Source: Musa acuminata AAA Group (lineage: Eukaryota > Streptophyta > Magnoliopsida > Zingiberales > Musaceae). Taken from it: DNA of 64,000 bases. The notes beneath the pieces are model-generated. The model saw only the letters and a program-made list of their open reading frames with translations. It was not told where the DNA came from and did no database searches. The translations under genes and the position numbers were made by a program. Positions 1-9,600 of this stretch are shown in pieces; the first letter of the stretch is position 1; each line of letters opens with the position of its first letter. Location of the stretch: NCBI RefSeq assembly GCF_036884655.1, contig NC_088348.1, positions 26,337,501-26,401,500 on the forward strand. Reading direction: 5' to 3'.

Positions 1-146
1 TGATATGCCTTCATAATATGTTGGTTATTGAATTGTTGTTCATGCAAAGTTGTTTTAGTTATGAATTACCGGTATGATTATGAATTAATGTTTATGAAGA
101 TGCATTTGATGTAACAGAATTCATGTAGTATAAATAAATAAATGTT

Positions 147-150
<4 letters not shown>

Positions 151-200
<50 letters not shown>

Positions 201-214
201 GTATGTATATGTAT
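151..214. repeat. AT / GTAT microsatellite
   Basis: An uninterrupted AT run passes into GTAT repeats. It produces a spurious Tyr/Ile-rich reading frame on the - strand. It is simple-sequence DNA with no gene signal. Confidence 0.95.
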
Positions 215-259
215 ACAATATATATGAATATTCATTCCATTTTTTTTTATTTTTTTTAG

Positions 260-433
260 ATGAGGAAATTACATGTTTCAGACCCAGCTTTAAATGTAAA
301 TACAAATCCTGATTTTAGTACAAGCCTAGATGGTGTTGATGACGATCATGAAGTGGTGGAGACCAAAGTGAACGAATGGGTCGAGGCTCCTATGAGAAAG
401 GAAATAGGAAAATACCAAATTTCTAGACATTAA
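260..433 (+). other. Short exon-like open segment of unknown origin
   Basis: After a T-rich tract ending in AG, an ATG opens a 57-codon frame ending in TAA. The product is acidic in the middle (GVDDDHEVVE) and then basic, reading VNEWVEAPMRKEIGKYQI near the end. The preceding polypyrimidine-AG looks like a splice acceptor, so this could be the last exon of a gene or transposon that begins left of the window. I recognise no family. It may also be chance. Confidence 0.25.
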
Positions 434-639
434 TTTACGATGATTTATTTATTAGTTGCTTTTCTTTAGAATTGAAATTCTTATATATGTGGTTTAAAAT
501 TTATGGATTATGTTAGTTTGATTAGGTGATTATGAATTATAATGGAAGACTTGAAGTTAATGGTTGTGTTGTATTACATGTTTATATAAATTATGTATGT
601 TTGTGCTAGATGTCATTGGGCTAAGCTAGTTAAGAGCAA

Positions 640-720
640 AGTTTGTCGTGGTGTACCGCTCAGTACGGGTGGTACCTACCAATCCGATAGGGGGCTGGTA
701 TGGGCGGTACATTTGCTTCG
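640..720. repeat. Fragment of GTACC/GGTAC dispersed repeat
   Basis: This segment carries the phrases taccgctcagtacgggtgg and gggctggtatgggcggtac. They closely match the left half of the 183-bp element at 38243-38425. It appears to be a truncated member of the same dispersed family, followed directly by a degenerate tandem repeat. Confidence 0.6.
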
Positions 721-764
721 GATAAAGAAGCATTTGAATCTCCCCACACGACTAAGGTGTCCCT

Positions 765-1060
765 TTTACTTGTGATGCATCCACTTAGGACGAAAAAGCA
801 TGCAACGCGTTTGATGTGACTAAAGTATCCCTTGGCGTGTGATTCATCTGAAGTGACCAATATGACCAAGGCATCTCCGCATGTGATACATCCGCCCATG
901 ACAAAGAAACATCCAAAAAACCTAATGCAACTAAAGAGTCTCCTTTTCTTGTGATACATTCGCCTTGGCCAAAGAACCCATTCAAAGGATCCAATGCAAA
1001 CAAAGCATCCCCTTTATGCATGATGTGTCCACTTAAGATGCAAAAAGTGTCTCATTCATG
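765..1060. repeat. Degenerate ~70-bp tandem repeat
   Basis: The phrase tgtgatacatccgcc and near variants recur at about 772, 837, 880, 950 and 1018, each followed by ACAAAGAA and CTAAAG-like words. Spacing is about 65, 43, 70 and 69 bases, so the array is a decayed minisatellite with one shortened unit. The - strand reading frames here arise only from the repeat. Confidence 0.6.
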
Positions 1061-1353
1061 TTATTTTAGCTGCTTATGTAAATCACATAAATGTCAGATT
1101 TACATAAATAAGCTTTTCTAATCTGGGTATTATAATTTAATATTTTATGATTTGGTCTTTAATTCACCTATTATTCATCGTCCGAGAGGTCGGGCAACAA
1201 CTTGTTGATCCTTCACCATGGGGATAATCTCTTCATCTTACTTGGAACTCTATTTAGTTGTTCCTTTGCATCATCTTGCTCCTTTGCTTCTCCCTTCAAG
1301 GATGTGTTGATCCTTGCACAAGAAGAGAAGTTATATAGAGGAAGGAAGAAAGA

Positions 1354-4300
1354 ATGGTGTTGATTAAGTTGCACGAAGTTCTCAAGAGCACGGTGGAGCT
1401 ACTCACAAGGCCCCGCACTGTTTCTGCCTTCAAGAAGAAGGGCGTCCTTAGCATCTCTGAGTTCATCCTCGCTGGTGATAACCTTGTCGCCAAGTGCCCG
1501 ACCTGGTCTTGGTTAGCTCCTTTCTTCCTTCTATCCTCTTTGACTAGATTTGATATTTCTTTTGAATTAGGCTTTCTCTTTGTGGATTTGGTTAGGGAGG
1601 CAGGCGAGCCGAGCAAGAGGAAGTCCTACTTGCCAGCTGACAAGCAATACCTCATCACGAGAAATGGTAGGCCAGCCATTGAATTATAGATACTCGATTT
1701 CTAATTAATGATCATTAATTGGCGTTATGAGATCAGAAAAATGGAATTTTGTTTTCTTATGTTTGCTTAGTTTAATATTTAGACACATTTGTTTGATTCT
1801 TGTCCTATCTCATGGTGACACATTTGTTTGAGTCTTGTTCTTTCGTGGTTGTCACTTGGTTACAGTACCTTGTCTAAGGAGGGCTAGTTCAATGGAAGAA
1901 GAATACAATATTATAGGAGAAGAGATTCTTTTTGATACTAATGATGAAGATATTATTGGTTGGATAGTAACTCATCGGAAGCCAAGAGGTAATAAAAATC
2001 AGTATTAGAATTTTATTTATTTTCGTATATTATGCTTTTATATTTGATAATTTATGCATTTGAATTTTTCAGAGATCAAGCATTATAAGGAGGAAGCTAT
2101 ACCTTCCATGGAGTCTGTGGAAATTGACAAACGTGAGACTGTCACGTTCAACCCCATTTATTTTGCTGTTGAGGAGGAAGACATACCTGACATGGCAGAT
2201 TATGAGAAAAAGACAGAAACAGTAAATGCATATTTTTATATCTAATAATTTATTGGTGTATTCTGAAACACTACAAGCTTTTTACGATTATTTTACGTAT
2301 TTATGTGATTCTGATGATTTATTTTCTGTCAGGAGCATACACTCTCAGCATGGAGGTTCATTTTGCTATCATATTTTCACCCTCAGGAAAATAGTTATAT
2401 GACATTATCATTCTCATATATGGTTATGCTGGTCTGTGACAATGCTGTCATAACAAAGTAATCAATACAAAATTTTTCGCTAAGTAAGATATTGATTATC
2501 ATCTTACATATGAGAGGCAGTATAGAGGTTTGTTTTGGTAGGATACAATATATAAATATGTTTTGATATGCCAACATTTGTGGGGAAGGATAGTGACGTT
2601 CCTATCTTTTATCAAGCAGTGTTGTATTTGATTAATCAAATGATAATATTTCTTATATACTTTTAGTCAATATCTTAACATTTATGTAGGTCCTACTTGT
2701 CCAGGAACTTATGTTCCAATTTTTTTTTTAATTAGCCATGTCACCATTTTATTCATCAAGTAGGCCTGTCATAAAGAATGATACAACTGGAAATGGGTCA
2801 TGAATGTAACATATTCTCCACAAATTAGCGACCGATTGAGGAAGTTATGGACTATAAAGCGGCTTAAGGAAATTGTGTAAGAAATCTCTATTATAGAAAA
2901 CCATATTGATACAGACTTGGTCATGTATCATCAGCTAGTTATTGGCCATGCTGTAGCAAGAGGAAAGGAGAAAGTGGAGATTTTGGTCCCAAGGATGCAA
3001 AATAGACTTTTTATCTAGTCCAATTGAATTGATTACTTAGTTTTGAGTTTTATTAATTAAGTTGAATATATTTTTGGTTGGATTTTCATCTTTTCCTTTG
3101 GAATGCAATTTTCTAAGATTAGGATATAAATATGTGTGTGTGTATTCATATATATATATATATATATATATGTATTTATGTATGTGTGTATGTATTTATA
3201 TGTATATGTATATGAATACATATACACATATACATACATACATACATACATACATATATGTATATATATTGTTGGTCCAAGATTGTTACATTTCACCTTT
3301 AGAGTTTCCTGAATATGCCTAAATTCATCGAAGGAAGGCAAACAAGAAATAGAAATCCTCGTCCAATTCAAGGATCACTATAGAATGGACGAATGAAAAG
3401 TAACTGCATGATTTTTTCTCAAATTCATAACTTTAATTGGAGGTTTTTTTGTGTCTTATTTACCCATTTGAGTTGTTTATAACTTCCTGCTTTTTGTATG
3501 TTTGCTGCCAAATTTTTTGATCTATGAATGTGTATGCTGATATACATATCTTGTTTAACTATTATATAGTACTCGTTATGAGTTATATTGCTTTGTTTTC
3601 AATAATGTTTTAGCTTAAACCTTTACCTATCTAGAAGCAATTTGCAGTGCCCATGACAATTTCAAATAATTGCAGGTCATCCTTCCATCAACTTATCTCG
3701 TTGCAAATGAACCTGAGGATGACAAAATTCTTCGGACTCGAACATATGACGTTAGCATAACGTAAGTATTTTACTTGAGAAAATACTCTTTTAATTTTAG
3801 TAATCGACTTTCTTTCACTAGTTTTTAGTGTCATATAACTTCTGTACGCAAAGATTTTATTTAAAGGTAAAAAAATTTCTGCAAACATGAAAATCCTGTT
3901 ATATGTTTTATTAAATACAAGAAATTCACACAAACACCTCACTTTTAGCTGTACAACGCCATTTTGGATCTTTTGCGTTCAAGAGTAAAATTTTAGAACT
4001 TACCTTCACTCTACGTGTGTTGCACATCTAACATTGTGACTTGCAGGTGTTGAAACAAGTTAGAGACCTCATAGTTAATACCTTTTTTCTCAAAAGGATA
4101 AGAAAAATATATCGGACGGGGTTTTGAACCCTCAACCTTTGCTAAGGCTAAGTGGGTTTGGTACACAAAAATATATCGATTGAGGTGAGGTGTTTAAACA
4201 AATTAGAGACCTCATAGTCAAGAATTACTTTCACTCTTTGTCCCTTTAGAAGATGAGGAGTGTCAAGAATCAGATCTCCTCATAGACAGTTGTTTAATAA

Positions 4301-4493
4301 TGCAAACAAGATAACAAGAGACTAGAAGTCATGTGGTACGGTGAAGATAAGAAAGAAGTAGGTAAAATCAATATGGAGATAATGCAAATGATGTAGAAAA
4401 AGAAAGGAACTCTGTTAAGAATCAAGGAGAGAACATGGAGGAAAATAATTTAGAGCATAAAACAGTTAATGTTTGGTCAAACAGAAATGACAT

Positions 4494-4542
<49 letters not shown>

Positions 4543-7170
4543 GGGAGACGTGGGAAGTGCTGAATAGGAGCTCTTTTGTTTACACCGGCAGGATCGATAC
4601 AGTATCTGACAGCTCGCTTGCATTGGATTAATCCTTGTTAACTTTTTCTTGTTTCAGGAAGAAAGAAAAGATATTAAGCAATCATAAGGGGCCCACATGT
4701 GATCACTCTGCAGATAGTCCATCATGTGCAACTGATAAGTTTGAAGGGGTCAGATGTACTTAGCTCAACCCCCACAAGTAGAGGTTGTTCTATGATTGGC
4801 CCATTATGCATAGGTTGCTCAATTTTACCTTTGCATCGAGGCTGACCTTCTAAAATATTCAACCATTTCTCTCGATGTGCAAAGTATTTTAGCATATAAT
4901 TTATTTTTCCTTGGCTGAACTATATCATAAACTGTAGCACTGAATACCTTATTTATTCAATGCATCCATAAGACTAGAAATGATCCTTCATTGAAAATGT
5001 TAAAAACCTAGTCTATTCATCTACTAATCAGCATTGAATTGAATTTTTGCTTCTTTGACTTCCATCTTAGCAATTCAACTTGTAGATGTCCATAAGTTAC
5101 AACCTTAATTTGCTTTAATATTGCAAGCATATATTTACTTTAATCACAATATACTTTTAAAATGCTATTTTATGTGTTTGTCTTGAAAATGCTATTTTTG
5201 TAATAATCATCTTTGAATCTTGATATGTTTTATTTGATTTTGTAGGTATGACAAATATTATCAAACTCCTCATGTATGGCTAACTGGATATGATCAGGTT
5301 GTTCCACTCCAATGATGCATCTTCATGATATAGTTTAAATTAGCATGCTATTTAAAGTAGTTTTATGGCTTCTTCTTTGATGGTATAGTTTTCATCTTTA
5401 TGAATTTTATAATTAACTCACAGGCATTTAGCAGTCTACTATTATAAACTGACCTACTAGTCTATCCATGTTAACAGCAATTTCGCAATGTACTTTCTGA
5501 AGCCCTTGTGTCAGAAATTATGTATTATGAACTCATTTGATAAGACTGATATAGGGTAAGTTGCCGATACAAAAGAAGTAATATAATTCTAGTAAAAAAT
5601 GGAAAGTCTTGTCGCCATATTTTCTTCTATTGGTTGCAATTAGTTGGAGCATGATTTCTCTACTTTCAATTTATACATGACGCTAGCATGGTGGGATACA
5701 AATTTCCTTTTCTTTTCATCAAAATGATCAGTGTCGCGGCTGGAGTGTCGATTGTAACTTCATGTGCTATTCTCGACAAAGCTGCATAGAGTCTGAGGCA
5801 TTAAGATTTACTTGTTACTTTATAGACTATATTAAAATATTAGGATGTTGATGATTTTGGTTAATCCTCTTCATATTCTGGTATTCTGTTTCAGTGGAGG
5901 ATGCCTTTGCCGCCAGAACTTATATTTGAAGATGTGAACGAAGACCACACACAGAAAACAGTAATGTCATTGTTCTAATCTCTACATTGCATCTGATTTA
6001 ATGTGTTTCCCATAAATACTAATTATGCTAAAAACTTGATAAGATGTGTAACCCTGGAACTTCAATGGACTTGAAGATATAAGTGTATACTTTAGCATGA
6101 GAAACGGATCTGCCTTAAATTTGGCTGGACTTATGGATGAAAAATTACCATCTTGCATCTGATTTTCATTGTTGGAATTCATCGATTAACAATTTAGGGT
6201 TAGGATATGTTTAGGTGCCAAGACAAAAGCTATTTATGCAAGAATTGAAGCATGTTATAACATCTGTTAAAATGTGCAAGTATTTGATTTAAAAAGTGGT
6301 GCAGAGGTAAAGTTGGTTAGTTTTTCATATAATGGTCTTGTTCAAAGAGTTGAAACAATACAATTATAGGACAACAGGCATGCACTTTTGGAGTGTTGTT
6401 TATATCAGAATTGTGGTCTGCAAAATATTCCCCCCCCAAAAAAAGATTCTTCTTTAATACTATTTAGGTTCCACATTATATGATTCTCATAGGCCTTAAT
6501 ATACTTCGTTTTTCCTTTCTTTTAATTTTAGGTTTATGCTCTTTTCTTTACATTCAATCTAAACCTTGTTTCTATTCAAAGAGCCTCTTGAAAACTCTCT
6601 TTCTTTTGCATCCTCATGAATGAAATGCCATTTTTTGGGGATTTTTGTCCCTTTGTTAGACCTAGTCTTTTCCTAATGTTAAGCTTAATTTTCATCTGGT
6701 TATTAATTTCGTTATTTGGAAATTGACAGGTGACAATTGAAAATCATCCTCATTTGTGCCTGAAGCATGCATCTGTACATCCATGCCATCATGCGGCTGT
6801 CGTAAAAAAAATGCTGGATGTTCTCATATCACGCGGAATTGAACCAGAAGTTGACAAGTAACATTTTTCTTATGTTTGTCACTCTGCTTCTTGCCCTTAG
6901 TAGGGGAGCCAAGGCAGCTCGTGTTCGTGCATCGTCATATCATAAATTATCATTTGCTTTCATATGACTGATATTTATAAGACCTTGGCTCCCCTACTAA
7001 ATGTTCCACTAGTTAATATCGTTAAACAGCATCACAAGGGTTGATGAAGGAAGGAGTGACTCATAATTCTCTCTTCATTCTTTTGCAGGTACCTTTTCTT
7101 GTTCTTGAAGTTTATCTCCTCTGTGGTTCCCACGATCGAGTATGACTACACAATGGACTTTGATCTTTGA
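1354..7170 (+). CDS. ATG3: Autophagy-related protein 3 (ATG8-conjugating E2-like enzyme)
   Basis: Exons: 1354-1511, 1596-1666, 1866-1988, 2073-2221, 3676-3761, 5246-5297, 5895-5960, 6730-6857, 7089-7170. They join in frame to 304 aa, all with GT-AG introns. ATG3 accepts ATG8 from ATG7 and passes it to phosphatidylethanolamine at the autophagosome membrane. The family is recognised from PRTVSAF and LAGDNLVAKCPTWSW near the N-terminus, LRTRTYDVSITYDKYYQTP and WLTGY in the middle, the catalytic-cysteine HPC motif (HASVHPCHH, exon 8, about residue 250), and the conserved end YDYTMDFDL. Plant ATG3 is usually about 312 aa, so this copy is slightly short, with one residue missing near the start, a shorter acidic loop after exon 4, and no tail after DFDL. 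Several normally conserved residues differ (RPRTVSAFKKKG; HLCLKHAS before HPC). All exons are open, so it is probably functional, but it looks like a faster-evolving copy. A decayed duplicate lies downstream. Confidence 0.93.
3148..3270. repeat. TA / CATA microsatellite in ATG3 intron 4
   Basis: TA repeats grade into TGTATG and CATACA tracts that are partly self-complementary, inside the 1.45-kb fourth intron. They give rise to the paired Tyr-rich frames on both strands, which are not genes. Confidence 0.95.
4045..4232. repeat. Local direct duplication in ATG3 intron 5
   Basis: The phrase caaRttagagacctcatagt occurs twice, near 4057 and 4199, about 142 bases apart. Between them, on the reverse strand, lies ggttgagggttcaaaacccc, which resembles a tRNA-type B box. 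This may be a decayed tRNA-derived SINE with duplicated flank; the SINE assignment is weak. Confidence 0.4.
4495..4540. repeat. (GA)n microsatellite in ATG3 intron 5
   Basis: About 23 perfect GA units within the long fifth intron. Confidence 0.97.
6897..7000. repeat. 104-bp perfect-arm hairpin in ATG3 intron 8
   Basis: TTAGTAGGGGAGCCAAGG at 6897-6914 is exactly complementary to CCTTGGCTCCCCTACTAA at 6983-7000. Inside the loop, GTCATAT near 6935 can pair with ATATGAC near 6962. It could be a very short MITE or a small-RNA hairpin. I see no convincing direct target duplication at its ends. Confidence 0.75.
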
Positions 7171-7789
7171 AGTTCCAGTGACCAACAAGAGACATGAACC
7201 CTGCCACCTGAGGTACTTATACAGCATGATGATATGCCCAATTAGTGGCACATGCTCATCGAACTTTATATGGAGCTTAATGAAAGATTCTTCTTTTTGT
7301 GGTCAGCGACTAAGATTTGTATAAGCTTATGTTGTATAATAGTCATAATGATACTATTGATCGGTAGATGTGATAGTCACAAAGCTAGATTAGATTATGT
7401 TTTTTGCAGGATTGAGATGTCAGTGGTGGAATTGTAATACTCCATACTGGTCAAACATTGAATGCTAGAGGATGTTTGAATTGGATTATAGGGGTTATCT
7501 CATTGAGTCGAATCATGAGAAGTTATATTAGAGAAGATCTGAGGTTTGGTAATATTACATCGTTTTTCTGATATTTAATGCAATTTAAGTTAATTGGATA
7601 TTACGAATGGCAAATCATCATAGTCTGTGAGATTGACGTAATCGATGGATATGATCTTTCCGGGTATGATTCTGGGCCTCTGCGGCGGGTGTGAAAAGCA
7701 TTTCAAGAAACAAGGCATCGCGAGGTCGTTTTGTGACTAACCATCGCGAGGCCTCGGTCGTTCCGGCCGTTTTCCCTCCAAACAGGTCA
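7171..7789 (+). other. ATG3 3' flank, shared with the downstream duplicate
   Basis: This is the 3' flank of ATG3 running to the NAGK relic. Phrases recur downstream of the decayed ATG3: agattcttctttttgtgg and gatcggtagatgtga near 7280-7380 match 11985-12230, and attgacgtaatcgatgg near 7632-7660 matches 12672-12700. It holds no gene of its own. Confidence 0.7.
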
Positions 7790-8083
7790 CCCTAATCCTC
7801 ATCGTGCGTCCTTCCCCCGCCGCGGTCTACGCGTCCGCCGAGCTCCCTCGCGGCCGCCTCGGTCACCATCGTTCCGGCGTCTCCTTTGCCTTTCATCAAG
7901 CGGTCGTTTCGGCTTCTCCTTTGCCTTTCATCAAGCGGTTCCGCGGCAAAATGATCGTGGTCAAGTACGCCTTTCATCAGCGACCTCGTTCTTCTTTCGT
8001 GCGACGGCCTACGCCCCATCCTCGTCCATGATGACCACCCGGAGATCGACTCCTTGCTCCTCCGTCTCGTCACGAGGAACACA
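7790..8083 (+). pseudogene. Fragment of N-acetylglutamate kinase (left duplicate)
   Basis: This GC-rich stretch aligns by eye with codons of the intact NAGK at about 12990-13342. Shared phrases include gagctccctcgc, agcggttccgcggcaa, atcgtggtcaagtac and cgacctcgttct. The relic has a repeated unit (ctcctttgcctttcatcaag twice near 7889-7940) and a deletion of the segment encoding the glycine-rich GGAAM nucleotide loop. VHGGGPEIN has become a frame-damaged VHDDHPEID-like sequence. It ends at a codon equivalent to about residue 140 of 347, where sequence jumps to CCT1 intron DNA. It has no intact start, frame or kinase core. The 96-aa and 75-aa frames across it are remnants, not genes. Confidence 0.88.
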
Positions 8084-8335
8084 AACTTGGCTGACTTTGT
8101 GGTCCAAGGTTCAATTTAGTTAGTAATTACATGGTGCAGATTGATCATATTATATATCACTTACACCTACACAAGCGGTCAAATGGTTGATTGCATTCGG
8201 TAAGCATTCAAGGGTTTCTTTCATTGTGTTCTTGAGTATCATTCCTTTTTCTTTTCTTCTCTGAGTTAAATTGTTGAGGTCAGGTGCCGAAGGTGAAGGC
8301 AGATACCAAAACAAACTTATATACTGCCGTCTAAA
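8084..8335 (+). pseudogene. Fragment of CCT1 intron 2 (left duplicate)
   Basis: Starting at gaacacaaacttggct, the sequence follows 18346-18575, an intronic part of the intact CCT1 gene. Shared words include tacatggtgcagattgat, atcacttacacct, gcacaag-like, atggttgattgc and cagttaaattgtt-like. It is contiguous with the NAGK fragment, although the matching pieces are about 5 kb apart in the intact locus. This implies an internal deletion in the left duplicate. It is non-coding. Confidence 0.85.
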
Positions 8336-8965
8336 TGGAAGCTGATAATTAATGTTTTACTGAAAGTGTTACACATTGGTTGCTTTGATGTGATTTAGAT
8401 GATAACAAAATGACATGCATTGATAGTGTATGATTGTGACAAAAAAAAAAGAGTAGTTAGAATTGTTAGATTATGTGACCCTATTTAATTGATAAAATAT
8501 ATTAGATCTGATTGGATTCTAATGAAAGTTATTAGTCAATAGAAAGAAAGTTCAATTATGATAGGATTTCTTACGAGAGAGAAACTCTCATAATTACTTA
8601 TTCTAGATCCTTTGCTCTTGTCTATATATAGGCAAAACTTTTTATATATGAACATGATAGATCTACATTTGATGATTTCTAGAAACTCCATGAAAGATAG
8701 ACCTTCCTTCTTAGAACTTTTGGTATCAAAAATTCAAATGTACAAGTTATCAAATGTAAAAGCACATTCAAATATTGATTATTCTCTACCTTGGCATCAT
8801 CGCATGAGTTATCAATCAATCACCATTGTCAACATCATCATTATCATGAAGCACTTTCCCTTATATAGCATTGTATTCTTCTTCCATTGAACTAGTCTGC
8901 CAATAGACAACAATCATGATTGGTTAGGCAAGAGCCAAAACAAATGGGTCTAGTTATTAAATGGG
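8336..8965. other. Intergenic DNA without recognised gene
   Basis: AT-rich sequence with one 92-codon open frame (8612-8890) that lacks family resemblance and has no codon bias I can recognise. No match to other parts of the window was noticed. Confidence 0.5.
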
Positions 8966-9256
8966 TTGAACATGAGAAAACAAAACGGTATCTTTCTGAT
9001 CTCATAACACCAACTAGCAATCATTAATTAGAAATAGAATATTTTTAATTCGATGGTTAACATAATAAGGTATTCCTTGTCAGCCGTCGAGTATGACTTC
9101 CTAATCCTTGGCGCTAAGCCTACCTCGCTAACCAAATCCATGAAGAATAAAAGTAATTCAAAATAAATTTTGAATCTAGTCAAAGAGGGAAGGAGGAAGA
9201 GAGTGGCTAACCAAGAGTAGGTGGGCTGCTTGATGATGAAGATAGGTGAGGTTATC
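8966..9256 (-). pseudogene. Inverted ATG3 exon 1-intron 1-exon 2 fragment
   Basis: Read on the - strand, this matches the end of ATG3 exon 1, intron 1, exon 2 and the start of intron 2. Markers are ggtgataacct, tactcttggttagc, ctttgactagatt, gctgacaaggaatacct, ctaattaatgat and gagatcagaaa. The equivalent intact region is about 1478-1765. The 77-aa - strand frame at 9028-9261 is a read-through of exon and intron. It abuts the forward ATG3 relic head-to-head. Confidence 0.87.
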
Positions 9257-9537
9257 ACCAAGTTCTCTTGGGCGTCAAGTGCCTCACCTGGTTTGGGTTA
9301 GCCCCTCCTTTCCTCCTCTCCTCTATGACAAGATTCTATATTTCTCTTAAATTGGGTTTTGCTCTTCGTGGATTTGGTTTAGGAAGGTGGGCAAACGAAA
9401 CGTAAGGAAATCATGCTTTCTATCTGACAAGCAATACCCTGTCATAAAGAATGGTATACACATCATGTGGGTATAGATACTCTCTTTCCAATTAATAGTC
9501 ACTACTTGGTGCTACGAGATCAGTAAATAGAATTTTG

Positions 9538-9555
9538 TTTAGGGTTTAGGGTTTA
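9538..9555 (+). repeat. Short interstitial telomere-like repeat
   Basis: TTTAGGGTTTAGGGTTTA, two and a half copies of the plant telomere unit, begins just where the pseudogene stops matching ATG3 intron 2 (after gaattttgttt). Confidence 0.85.
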
Positions 9556-9570
9556 TGAGATTAATAGTCA

Positions 9571-9600
9571 CCTTAGATTAGGATTGTACCTAATCTAAGG
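9571..9600. repeat. Perfect 12-bp hairpin in ATG3 relic
   Basis: CCTTAGATTAGG, a 6-base loop, then CCTAATCTAAGG. It is a perfect stem beside the telomere-like repeat and has no equivalent in the intact ATG3 intron. It may be foldback filler at a repair junction. Confidence 0.9.

Noticed and set aside
765..1060. CRISPR-like regularly spaced repeats
   Set aside because: Spacing is irregular, the repeats are degenerate, and the genome is a plant. It is a decayed minisatellite.
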